NCBI GenBank assembly: GCA_963666995.1
Contig: OY762941.1
Location: 992,001-1,056,000, forward strand
From: Syntrophobacter sp963666995
GTDB lineage: Bacteria > Desulfobacterota > Syntrophobacteria > Syntrophobacterales > Syntrophobacteraceae
Length of the DNA: 64,000 nucleotides
Direction of reading: 5' to 3'
A program made the translations under genes and the position numbers. Shown in pieces: positions 34,070-41,996 of the stretch (position 1 is the first letter of the stretch; each line of letters opens with the position of its first letter). Under the pieces are notes generated by a model. The model had not been told where the DNA came from, ran no database searches, and saw only the letters and a list, made by a program, of their open reading frames with translations.

Positions 34070-34513
34070 CTATCCTGTTGCCGTCGGTTTTGCGGAACGG
34101 GAGAGTATTTCGCTCGCCAGTGAAATATGGCTCTGACCGTATTCTTTCACCAACAAGGCCGTCTCACTCAGTGTATGGCCCTTCCGGCAGCCTGCCAACT
34201 TGATCAGCATGGGCAGATTCATCCCGCAGACAACTTCAACTTTCGGCCCCAGAAGGGAAAGACTGATATTGGCGGGAGTGCCTCCGAAGAGATCCGTCAG
34301 AACCAGCACTCCTTTGCCCTGATCCACCTCCCTGATGCCGTCGCGCAGCACCCGGGTCATTTCCTCCATGGCCTGGTGGGGTTCAAAGCAGATGGCTTTG
34401 CACGCCTGCATGGAACCCACGATGAGTTCGGCCACATCCAGCATTTCCTGAGCGAGCCTGCAGTGAGAAACTGCGACAACTCCCACGATCTCGTTCTGAT
34501 TGCTAATGCTCAT
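34070..34513 (-). CDS. PTS EIIA component, mannose family
   Basis: 147 residues from MSISNQNEIVGVVAVSHCRLAQEML. The His in 'VSHCRLA' is at the phosphorylation position of EIIA-Man. The rest ('GKGVLVLTDLFGGTPANISLSLL', 'VVCGMNLPMLIKLAG') matches the family throughout. No IIB/IIC/IID sugar-transport genes are nearby. It follows rapZ and ptsN, so it probably belongs to the regulatory nitrogen-type PTS found in many Deltaproteobacteria. HPr and EI genes are not in the window. It starts 10 bp after the rapZ stop. Confidence 0.9.
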   Translation of the reverse strand: MSISNQNEIVGVVAVSHCRLAQEMLDVAELIVGSMQACKAICFEPHQAMEEMTRVLRDGIREVDQGKGVLVLTDLFGGTPANISLSLLGPKVEVVCGMNLPMLIKLAGCRKGHTLSETALLVKEYGQSHISLASEILSRSAKPTATG

Positions 34514-34523
34514 CAGGACCCTC

Positions 34524-35408
34524 TCATTCCAGATGGATGTCCCGGTGGAAGACATTCACATAATAGTGATGTTCCCGAAGATTGTCAGCAACCTTTTCGG
34601 CGATCACGACCGAACGATGCTTTCCTCCGGTGCAGCCCACGGCAATGGTCAGATACCTTTTCCCCTCCCCGATGTAAAGAGGGATCAGTTTGAAAAGCAA
34701 GCCGCAGTAATCTGAGAGGAATTCCCGGGTGGACGGCCATTGGAGCACCCACGAAGTCACTTCCTCCGAACAACCGTCGAGTGTTTTCAGCCCCTCGACA
34801 AAGTAAGGGTTCGGAAGGAACCTCACATCCATCACCATGTCCGACTCGAAGGGCAAGCCGTATTTGAACCCGAACGAAAGGATCTGGACACTCAACAGCT
34901 CCGTGTCACTGATGGCGGAATACGAACGCGTGATCGATTCCTTGAGTTGGTGTACGGACAGGTTCCCTGTGTCGACTATGCGGGTGGCGCGGCTTCGCAG
35001 GGCTTTCAGCTGCTCCCGCTCCTGGTGGATGGCGCTTACGAGAACGGATTGGGTGGATGCGGCCGGATGAACACGTCGCGTTTGGCTGTACCTGCGTTGA
35101 AGGATGTCCGTCGGCGCCTCGAGGAAAATGATTTCGAAGTGATAGCCCGAACGCTCCAGGCCTTCAAAAATACTGTCGTAATTCTTCAAAAACTTGCGTT
35201 CGCGAATGTCTATTCCCAGCGCTATCCTGCCGATGTCCGGCATGTCCCTTTCACACAGCGAAAGGAATTCGCCGAGCAGGGGAACCGGCAGATTGTCGAT
35301 GCAGAAATAATCGAGATCCTCGAACGCCTTGATCGCCGTACTTTTCCCGGACCCGGACAACCCCGTGACCACAACGACATGGACTTTTCTTTCCGTCATA
35401 TCGCTCAT
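34524..35408 (-). CDS. rapZ: RNase adapter protein RapZ (P-loop ATPase)
   Basis: About 294 residues from MSDMTERKVHVV; a second ATG three codons later is also possible. It has Walker A 'VTGLSGSGKSTAIKAFED', 'DYFCIDNLPVPLL', and the C-terminal RapZ domain ('SFGFKYGLPFESDMVMDVRFLPNPYF', 'GCTGGKHRSVVIAEKVADNL'). In enterobacteria RapZ controls glucosamine-6-phosphate synthase through the small RNA GlmZ; in other phyla its role is less clear. The neighbours ptsN and EIIA-Man are the usual ones. The longer N-terminal frame is not conserved in the family. Confidence 0.93.
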   Translation of the reverse strand: MSDMTERKVHVVVVTGLSGSGKSTAIKAFEDLDYFCIDNLPVPLLGEFLSLCERDMPDIGRIALGIDIRERKFLKNYDSIFEGLERSGYHFEIIFLEAPTDILQRRYSQTRRVHPAASTQSVLVSAIHQEREQLKALRSRATRIVDTGNLSVHQLKESITRSYSAISDTELLSVQILSFGFKYGLPFESDMVMDVRFLPNPYFVEGLKTLDGCSEEVTSWVLQWPSTREFLSDYCGLLFKLIPLYIGEGKRYLTIAVGCTGGKHRSVVIAEKVADNLREHHYYVNVFHRDIHLE

Positions 35409-35570
35409 CCCCCCGGAAAAACCATTACGTAAGAAGCCGTCGATACGGTCAAAAGATATCTGTCTGGATGTGACGGATAAAGAACTGCCTTTGTTACACG
35501 CGAAACCGGGGAAGAGGCGAGGATCGTTCAAACCTCCGCCACAATTCAATTCGTGGGCTGCCCCTGGATT

Positions 35571-36032
35571 TCAGAAATCTTCGTCCTCCTGTTGGATAAC
35601 AGAGTAAATCTCATCCCTGTTGTTCACCTTCCCCAATCGCTTGCGCACCGAATTGTTCTTCAGGAGCCGCGCGATCTTGGCGAGCGCCCTGAGATGTATC
35701 CCGGCACAGGACTCAGGGGCGACCAGAAGGAAAAACAGGTGCACCGGCTTTCCATCCATCGATTCGAAATCAACCCCCTGCGACGACCTTCCGAAAGACA
35801 GGATCAGTTGGTCAAGGTCTTTCACCTTCCCGTGAGGGATCGCTATCCCATCTCCAATTCCCGTGCTCCCCAGACGTTCCCTCTCCAACAGCACTCCCAT
35901 CAGCCGTTCCCGGTCCATCCGGGGCTTATGTTCAAGCAGTGCATCGATGAGTTCTTCCAGAACCTGCTTCTTGGTCTTGCCTTTGAGTTCAGGGATGATC
36001 GATTCTTGAGCGAGTATATCCAGAATTTTCAT
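35571..36032 (-). CDS. ptsN: Nitrogen-type PTS EIIA (PtsN)
   Basis: 153 residues from MKILDILAQESIIPEL. Phospho-accepting His is in 'GIAIPHGKVKDLDQLIL'; 'FFLLVAPESCAGIHLRALAKIARLL' is the second family signature. PtsN reports on nitrogen and potassium status through its phosphorylation. It sits between hpf and rapZ in the rpoN cluster, with GAGGG before the ATG. The gap to rapZ is ~160 bp. Confidence 0.95.
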   Translation of the reverse strand: MKILDILAQESIIPELKGKTKKQVLEELIDALLEHKPRMDRERLMGVLLERERLGSTGIGDGIAIPHGKVKDLDQLILSFGRSSQGVDFESMDGKPVHLFFLLVAPESCAGIHLRALAKIARLLKNNSVRKRLGKVNNRDEIYSVIQQEDEDF

Positions 36033-36126
36033 TAGACCCTCTTGCGGATACAATTACTTCGCTGGAACCATCGAGTCTGCTTAGCGGTACAAGGCATCTA
36101 CATCTCCATCGGTTTGACAGCGCGCG

Positions 36127-36669
36127 TTATGCAATAGTCTCTATAAGTCCGTAGTGACCGTCTTTCCTGCGATACAAGACATTGACGCGGTTTGTACGCC
36201 TGTTTGTGAAAACCATGAATTCGCCGCCGCCTTGGTTGAGCTGCACGACCGCTTCATCCACATCCATCGGTTTGGCATGAACCTGCTCAGACCGGATGAC
36301 ACGCGTTTCCTCGTCTTCTCCTAATGATTCCGTATCGGTAGCTTCCGGGGTCCCGGTAAAATCTTTCCCGGTGCCGGCCGGTTTTCGACGCCGAAATTTT
36401 TCTTTCCCTTTCTTGACTTGCCCTTCAAGTGTATCCGCCAGCTTATCGATAGCCGAATACATATCGTCGGTTTCCTCGGCGCCGTTGATACGCAATCCAT
36501 TGGCGTCTATGGTCACCTCCGCGATGTGCCGAAACTTTTCCACCCTCAGAACCACGTGGGCTTCAACGGGTTCGTCAAGGTATTTCTTGATCCTCGAGAT
36601 CTTGTCTTCGGCATAAGACCTCAGAGGAACCGAAGGTTCTATGTGGCGAAAGGTTATGTTGATCTGCAT
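36127..36669 (-). CDS. hpf: Ribosome hibernation promoting factor, long form
   Basis: 180 residues from MQINITFRHIEPSVPLRSYAEDKI, chosen over an upstream frame that lacks homology. The N-terminal S30AE domain (~1-100; 'HIAEVTIDANGLRINGAEETDDMYSAIDKLADTLEGQVKKGKEKFR') blocks the decoding centre. A charged linker follows, then the C-terminal dimerising domain (~125-180; 'KPMDVDEAVVQLNQGGGEFMVFTNRRTNRVNVLYRRKDGHYGLIE'). Long HPFs form 100S ribosome dimers in stationary phase. It directly follows rpoN (72 bp), as in most proteobacteria. Confidence 0.95.
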   Translation of the reverse strand: MQINITFRHIEPSVPLRSYAEDKISRIKKYLDEPVEAHVVLRVEKFRHIAEVTIDANGLRINGAEETDDMYSAIDKLADTLEGQVKKGKEKFRRRKPAGTGKDFTGTPEATDTESLGEDEETRVIRSEQVHAKPMDVDEAVVQLNQGGGEFMVFTNRRTNRVNVLYRRKDGHYGLIETIA

Positions 36670-36741
36670 ATGAACGACACTCCCTCTTCCATAAAACCGT
36701 TTGCGGCCAAGCGACCACAAGCGGTCGTCTATCAGCCTGCG

Positions 36742-38187
36742 TCAGCCGTCCCAGGACGACCGCTTGCGCTTGTTTGAAGGCAGCAGACCGAGCATCTCCC
36801 GATATTTGGCTACAGTTCGTCGAGCTATACTGATATTTTCCGTTTCCAGCTTTTCGACGATTTCCTGATCACTGAAGGGCCTGGAGGTATCTTCCTCCCG
36901 GATCATCTGACGGATACGCTCTTTGACGCTCTCGGATGCCACAGCCTCGCCCAGGACACTATTTATGGAACTGTTGAAGAAATATTTCAACTCAAAAATC
37001 CCGTGGGGAGTATGCATGTACTTGTTGGCCGTGACCCGGCTTATTGTCGACTCATGCATCCCGACATCCTCGGCTACATCCCTCAGGACCATCGGTTTCA
37101 GGAACGCCACTCCTTTTTCGAAGAAGTCCGTCTGCAATTTGACGATGCTTTGAGCGACCTTGTAGAGCGTTCTCTGCCGCTGATGAATACTCTTGATCAG
37201 CCACGCGGCCGACCTGAGTTTTCCGTGGATATAATCCTTGGCTTCGCTGGTAAGGACACCGTCATCGGACAGAGCGTGCTTGTAGTAAGAACTCACCCTC
37301 AACTTGGGCAGTCCGTCTTCGTTCAAGAGAATCACAAACTCGCCGTCCACTTTGATCACGTAAATGTCCGGACTGATATATTCGGTGGATTCATCATTGA
37401 AAGCGCTACCGGGGCGCGGATCGAGGTTGAGGATGACGTCCACCGCCGCTTTGACCTGTTCGACAGGCCGCTTGAGAATCTTGACCAGGGCGGCAAAGTT
37501 TTTCGTCTCGAGGTAATGAAGATGATTCTCTATGATCTGGACGACAAGGTTGTCGGGAAGCTCCAGGTTTTTCGCCTGAATCAGGAGGCATTCCTTGAGA
37601 TTGCGCGCTCCCACCCCCATCGGATCGAGCACCTGGATCCTGGCAAGTACGTTCTCCACCTTCTCAACGCCGACTTCGCCCATCTGGGCGATCTCTTCCA
37701 GCGTCGCATCGAGATAGCCGTCCCTGTTCAGGTTGCCGATGATCAGCGCGCCGATCTCCCTGTCATCATCGGACATGTCCGAAAGGCGGAGCTGCCACAC
37801 CAGATGGTCTTCGAGACTTGAAGGAATGGTCAGCCGCTGGTCATAGGAGTGCCACTCCTTATTGGGGTCGGTTTCGACGAGCACCGGTGTTCCCGTATTG
37901 TATTCCTCCAGGTAAGATTCCCAGTCGAAATCATCGCGCATCTTCTCGCTGATCTCGACCTCCTTGAAGGGCACTTCGGGAACAATGTCCGTCGATTGAC
38001 GTTCCTCGGCATCGGCAGCATCTTCCTGGGCCTCCTCCAGCAACGGGTTTGTTTCCAGCTCCTGATGGATCGTTTCCAGAAGCTCCAGGCGAGAAAGCTG
38101 GAGCAGTTTGATAGCCTGCTGCAACTGAGGGGTCATGATCAGCTGCTGGCTGAGTTTCAGTTGTTGCTTGAGTTCAAGTGCCGCCAT
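36742..38187 (-). CDS. rpoN: RNA polymerase sigma-54 factor
   Basis: 481 residues from MAALELKQQLKLSQQLIMTPQLQQAIKLLQLSRLELLE, the typical Gln-rich region I that contacts enhancer-binding proteins. An acidic region II follows (~50-110), then the core-binding region, the HTH ('FLKPMVLRDVAEDVGMHESTISRVTANKYMHTPHG') and the RpoN box 'ARRTVAKYREML' near the C-terminus that reads the -24 element. It stands between lptB and hpf, the common proteobacterial order. Confidence 0.97.
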   Translation of the reverse strand: MAALELKQQLKLSQQLIMTPQLQQAIKLLQLSRLELLETIHQELETNPLLEEAQEDAADAEERQSTDIVPEVPFKEVEISEKMRDDFDWESYLEEYNTGTPVLVETDPNKEWHSYDQRLTIPSSLEDHLVWQLRLSDMSDDDREIGALIIGNLNRDGYLDATLEEIAQMGEVGVEKVENVLARIQVLDPMGVGARNLKECLLIQAKNLELPDNLVVQIIENHLHYLETKNFAALVKILKRPVEQVKAAVDVILNLDPRPGSAFNDESTEYISPDIYVIKVDGEFVILLNEDGLPKLRVSSYYKHALSDDGVLTSEAKDYIHGKLRSAAWLIKSIHQRQRTLYKVAQSIVKLQTDFFEKGVAFLKPMVLRDVAEDVGMHESTISRVTANKYMHTPHGIFELKYFFNSSINSVLGEAVASESVKERIRQMIREEDTSRPFSDQEIVEKLETENISIARRTVAKYREMLGLLPSNKRKRSSWDG

Positions 38188-38199
38188 TACCACGTCCCA

Positions 38200-38937
38200 T
38201 TAAGATAAACTGAATTGATCGCCCAGATAGGTCTTGCGAGCCACATCGCTGCCGGCAATACTCTGGGGATCTCCTTCTTCGAGGATTTTCCCCTCGTGCA
38301 GGATGTAGGCCCGATCGCACACTTTCAGGGTTTCTCGAACATTGTGATCGGAAATGAGCACTCCGATGCCCTTGGACTTGAGAGACCGGATGAGACCCTG
38401 GATTTCGAGGACCGCGAGCGGATCGATCCCCGCAAAAGGTTCATCAAGCAGGATAAAACCGGGTTGGGTCACCAGCGCCCTCGTGATTTCCACACGCCTG
38501 CGTTCGCCTCCGGACAGCCGGTCCGCCTTGTGTTTCGCGAGATGAGCAATCTTTAGCTCGCCCAGCAGTTCCTCAAGCCTGACTCTTCGCTCGGCTCTGC
38601 CGATCTTCAGGGTCTCAAGGATCGCCATTATGTTTTCTTCGACGGTCAGCTTGCGGAACACCGACGGCTCCTGAGGCAGATAGGTAATCCCCCTTCTGGC
38701 CCGGACGTACATCGGGAGACCAATGATGTTCTCTCCGTTCAGAAGCACTGCGCCGCCGTCCGGACGGATGATTCCCACCACGCTGTAGAATGTCGTGGAC
38801 TTTCCCGCTCCGTTCGGTCCCAAGAGACCGACGATCTCCCCTTCACGCACATCGAGGTTCACCCGATCCACGACGCAACGGCCCTGGTACGTTTTCACAA
38901 GGTCCCTGACCGCGAGTGTTTTCGCTTCCGAAGCCAC
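38200..38937 (-). CDS. lptB: LPS export ABC transporter ATP-binding protein LptB
   Basis: 245 residues from the GTG at 38935-38937, 4 bp after the lptA stop and preceded by GGAAGGAATAG; a longer frame overlapping lptA is not needed. It contains Walker A 'GLLGPNGAGKSTTFYSVVG', Q loop 'YLPQEPSVFRKLTVEENI', signature 'LSGGERRRVEITRALV' and Walker B 'FILLDEPFAGIDP'. It powers LptFG to lift lipopolysaccharide from the inner membrane towards LptC and LptA. Order lptC-lptA-lptB-rpoN. Confidence 0.96.
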   Translation of the reverse strand: MASEAKTLAVRDLVKTYQGRCVVDRVNLDVREGEIVGLLGPNGAGKSTTFYSVVGIIRPDGGAVLLNGENIIGLPMYVRARRGITYLPQEPSVFRKLTVEENIMAILETLKIGRAERRVRLEELLGELKIAHLAKHKADRLSGGERRRVEITRALVTQPGFILLDEPFAGIDPLAVLEIQGLIRSLKSKGIGVLISDHNVRETLKVCDRAYILHEGKILEEGDPQSIAGSDVARKTYLGDQFSLS

Positions 38938-38941
38938 GCCA

Positions 38942-39514
38942 CTATTCCTTCCGGGATGGGTGAAGAACCGCCTGAACCGGAGTCTCTTCACCACCCTCGA
39001 CGACGCTTTTTCCCTGAGCGATATAGAGCGTGATCAGCCGCCCCTGAACCTTGTCCTGCCCCTGGGCGACAACCGGCCGCCCCATCAGGACGATCTTCTG
39101 CTCCTGATGATAATAAACCGCTTTCTCGGCAGTGGCGAGCTTTTCCCTCTGGGTAATCTTCACATCCCCCTCGACTTCGATCCGCTCTATTTTGTCCACC
39201 ATCGACGACTGGTCCCCTTTGGCGGATTTATCGACAGCCGCGGCGGTCACTTTCATCCGGTTTCCGGTGATGGTCAGATCATCCTGCTGCACAACGACAT
39301 GCCCCTCGAAGACAATCGTCTTGTCCTGCTGCTTCACTTCCATCCGGTCGCTCGCAATGTGCAGCGGGGACTCGCTCTTGATAGCCTTGTCGAGGGCGGG
39401 ACTTTTCTGCTTTTCCGCGGAAAAGCCGACTTGCGAAAAGCAGACGAACCCCAGTATAAGAAGGACCAACCCGAAAACTTTCGGATGCGGACAGTCTTTT
39501 GACAGTGCCTTCAT
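38942..39514 (-). CDS. lptA: LPS transport periplasmic protein LptA
   Basis: 190 residues with a signal peptide ('VFGLVLLILGFVCFSQVGFSA', cleavage near 33) and an OstA-type beta-jellyroll ('PLHIASDRMEVKQQDKTIVFEGHVVVQQDDLTITGNRMKV', 'VEGDVKITQREKLATAEKAVYYHQEQKIVLMGRPVVAQGQDKVQGRLITLYI'). It bridges the periplasm between LptC and the outer-membrane LptD. It is placed between lptC (7 bp upstream) and lptB (4 bp downstream). GAGGGGGTA precedes the ATG. Confidence 0.94.
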   Translation of the reverse strand: MKALSKDCPHPKVFGLVLLILGFVCFSQVGFSAEKQKSPALDKAIKSESPLHIASDRMEVKQQDKTIVFEGHVVVQQDDLTITGNRMKVTAAAVDKSAKGDQSSMVDKIERIEVEGDVKITQREKLATAEKAVYYHQEQKIVLMGRPVVAQGQDKVQGRLITLYIAQGKSVVEGGEETPVQAVLHPSRKE

Positions 39515-39521
39515 TACCCCC

Positions 39522-40109
39522 TCATTGCCTTGATTTGCCCTTGGCCGGCAAAAACACCAGAGAGGCCCGTACCCCCCCTTCGATCAGCGCATGGCGATCC
39601 GGAATCCTGTATCTCCACCGGGTCCCCTGGACATCCACATCACTTCCGGTGAGCCGAATGGCCGTATCCGATGAAATCAGCCTCTGCTGGTGGTCGTAGG
39701 CCGCTCTCTCCGTTGTCAGTTCATATCCTCGCGGAAGCGTGGCCCGTACGGAATCCCAGAGTTCTATGTTCTTTGAGCCGGCATAAAGAACGCCTTCCCT
39801 GCTCTCCAGATGGATTTCTTCGCCGCTCTCCAGATAGAAGGTCAGCCGTACGGAAGTGAGCGCGGTTTTCTGCTGGCCCTGGAAGTACTTCGCCTCCGAA
39901 GCCCACAGGGTCCAGAACCTCTTGCCCTGCTGCATCTCCGTAAATTCCATGTCGGTCAGCTTCATTTCGGCATCGGTTGCTTCAACAACCGGCGCCGGCT
40001 GCCGTTCCTGCTGCGTCTTTCCACGCCAGACACCGAAAACGAGCACCGACGTCACTCCCAGCGCAATCAGCAGCACGAATCCCTGAACGAACTTTCTGGA
40101 AAGCGTCAT
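39522..40109 (-). CDS. lptC: LPS export system protein LptC
   Basis: 195 residues. A single N-terminal membrane anchor ('FVQGFVLLIALGVTSVLVFGVW') precedes the LptC periplasmic fold ('LTDMEFTEMQQGKRFWTLWASEAKYFQGQQKTALTSVRLTFYLESGEEIHLESREGVLYAG', 'RGYELTTERAAYDHQQRLISSD'). LptC receives LPS from LptB2FG and passes it to LptA. I start it at ATG 40109; a TTG two codons upstream is possible. It is the first gene of the lptCAB-rpoN cluster. Confidence 0.92.
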   Translation of the reverse strand: MTLSRKFVQGFVLLIALGVTSVLVFGVWRGKTQQERQPAPVVEATDAEMKLTDMEFTEMQQGKRFWTLWASEAKYFQGQQKTALTSVRLTFYLESGEEIHLESREGVLYAGSKNIELWDSVRATLPRGYELTTERAAYDHQQRLISSDTAIRLTGSDVDVQGTRWRYRIPDRHALIEGGVRASLVFLPAKGKSRQ

Positions 40110-40514
40110 CTTCAAAACACCGAATTGAAATTTATCCCGGACGGCCCGCGTTCAATCCGTCGCGATTCCGGCCGCCCCCCCGGCCCGGGAGGGACCTCGA
40201 TCCCCTCCGTTCCGGGATGTTTCGCCCGGCTCGCACGGCATCCCGGTCTCATTTCAAATGCACCTTCCTGCCAGGCAGACCCGGGAATTCACGACCGCTT
40301 CAACCCGCTTTTCCGGAAAAGGCTGATATTTCAATAAAAGGCCGCGATTTTATTACAATTTTGTCTCTTTCATTCATCCCGGCACTTAATTTAGCAAATG
40401 ATATTAATGCATTATCCTTTGCTGAATTACTGTAGCATGCAAAAGCCTTGCCTGTAAAGGCTTATCCAAAAAGATCCAGTGCGGATGCGGATCGAGAGGG
40501 AGAGGAGGAAGGAA
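40110..40514. other. Gap between kdsC and lptC
   Basis: About 400 bp. The part near 40340-40440 is AT-rich and probably contains the promoter of the lptC cluster on the minus strand, but no clear -35/-10 pair could be fixed. No gene was seen. Confidence 0.3.
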
Positions 40515-41087
40515 CTAGCGGGGGCCGGGGGGTTCGAAATAGCGAAGTGTCACTTCATCCCAGAGGTCCTGCACCTGGAGGATCAGTTCGCACACTTCGC
40601 GGGCCGCTCCGCGCCCTCCCGTCGCCCGAGTTACATAGTGAGCGTACGGAAATACGTGAGGGACGGCGTTCGGCACGGCCACGGCAAATCCCACCCGGCG
40701 CATGATGGGTATATCGATGAGGTCATCCCCCATGAAACCGGTCTGTTCGCTTTTCAATCCGGTTTCGCTGAGGATCGTGCCGTAAGTCTCGGCCTTGACC
40801 TTTTCACCCAGGTATACTCTGGTGATGCCCAACCCCTGGGCACGATGTTCCACGGCTTTGCAGAAGCGGCCTGAAATCAGCGCCACCTCAATGCCCGCTC
40901 TCTGAAGGAGTTTGATGCCGTGCCCGTCCTGCACGTCGAAAGACTTGATCTCCGAACCGTCGTCCTGATAGATGACGCGCCCGTCGGTCAATACCCCGTC
41001 GACATCGAAGATCATCATCCGCAGCGGCCTTATCCTCGCTCGAAGCGCTTCATCCAAATCCGGCACGGGCAACGTCGTCTCCTTCAA
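40515..41087 (-). CDS. kdsC: 3-deoxy-D-manno-octulosonate 8-phosphate phosphatase
   Basis: 190 residues, probable TTG start preceded by GGAGG at 8 bases. HAD-superfamily C0 phosphatase: nucleophile motif 'MIFDVDGVLTDGRV', then 'GIKLLQRAGIEVALISGR', 'KVKAETY' and 'GFMGDDLIDIPIMRRVGFAVAVPNA'. It removes phosphate from Kdo 8-phosphate to give Kdo for the LPS core. It lies 64 bp after kdsA and ahead of the lptCAB genes, which fits LPS assembly. Confidence 0.95.
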   Translation of the reverse strand: MKETTLPVPDLDEALRARIRPLRMMIFDVDGVLTDGRVIYQDDGSEIKSFDVQDGHGIKLLQRAGIEVALISGRFCKAVEHRAQGLGITRVYLGEKVKAETYGTILSETGLKSEQTGFMGDDLIDIPIMRRVGFAVAVPNAVPHVFPYAHYVTRATGGRGAAREVCELILQVQDLWDEVTLRYFEPPGPR

Positions 41088-41151
41088 CTGTTCATCCTCC
41101 CTTTCAGGCTGACCGCTCTCAGTCCCTTTCGTCTCTCACCGCCCGGTCGCG

Positions 41152-41979
41152 TCATGAAGCCCTGTTTCCCCGTATTGCATCGTAAACGTTGAGCAGCTTC
41201 TCCAGAAGGCGTGGGACCTGGTCGAGCGGGAGGGAATTCGGTCCGTCGCAGAGTGCCTGGTCGGGATTCTCATGGGCCTCCAGGAATACGCCGTGAGCAC
41301 CCGCCGCAACGGCCGCGCACGCCAGCACATCGACGTATTCCCGCTGCCCTCCCGAAGAATCTCCCCGGCCTCCCGGGAGCTGAACGCTGTGCGTCGCATC
41401 GAAGACGATCGGGTAGCCGGTCTCTGCCATTACCGGAATGGAGCGCATGTCCACCACGAGGTTGTTGTATCCGAATTGAGTCCCTCTTTCCGTGATAAGA
41501 ATTTTCTCATTCCCGGTCTGTCTGGCTTTTTCGACCACCTGCTTCATGTCCCAGGGGGCAAGAAACTGTGCTTTCTTCAAGTTGACGGGCTTACCCGACT
41601 TCGCCGCCGCAACGACGAGATCCGTCTGGCGGGCAAGGAAGGCCGGAATCTGGATGATGTCGGCGACCTCCTTCACCCTGGCAATCTCGTGAACGCCGTG
41701 GACATCGGTCAGAACGGGCACCCCTTCTTCATCGCGGACTTTGGACAGAATCCGGAGACCTTCCTCCAGCCCCGGGCCGCGGTATGACCCGATGGAGGTG
41801 CGATTGGCCTTGTCGTAAGAACTCTTGAAAACGAAAGGAATCTTCAGGCGGGAGCAGACCTCTCTTAGCGAGCGGGCGACCCGAACAGCCAGACCTTCAC
41901 TTTCAATAACACACGGCCCCCCGATCAGAAAGAGCCGGTTCGTACCAATCGATTGTCCCTTGACCTCGATATCCGCCAC
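41152..41979 (-). CDS. kdsA: 3-deoxy-8-phosphooctulonate synthase
   Basis: 275 residues from a GTG preceded by GGAGTTGATGC. It condenses arabinose 5-phosphate with PEP to Kdo 8-phosphate. Motifs: 'FLIGGPCVIESEGLA', 'FKSSYDKANRTSIGSYRGPGLEEGL', 'VLTDVHGVHE', 'IQIPAFLARQTDLVVAAA', 'ERGTQFGYNNLVVDMRSIP', 'DATHSVQLPGGRGDSSGGQREYV'. Length is normal. It follows pyrG by 17 bp, the usual pyrG-kdsA-kdsC order. Confidence 0.97.
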   Translation of the reverse strand: MADIEVKGQSIGTNRLFLIGGPCVIESEGLAVRVARSLREVCSRLKIPFVFKSSYDKANRTSIGSYRGPGLEEGLRILSKVRDEEGVPVLTDVHGVHEIARVKEVADIIQIPAFLARQTDLVVAAAKSGKPVNLKKAQFLAPWDMKQVVEKARQTGNEKILITERGTQFGYNNLVVDMRSIPVMAETGYPIVFDATHSVQLPGGRGDSSGGQREYVDVLACAAVAAGAHGVFLEAHENPDQALCDGPNSLPLDQVPRLLEKLLNVYDAIRGNRAS

Positions 41980-41996
41980 GCATCAACTCCGGAGCG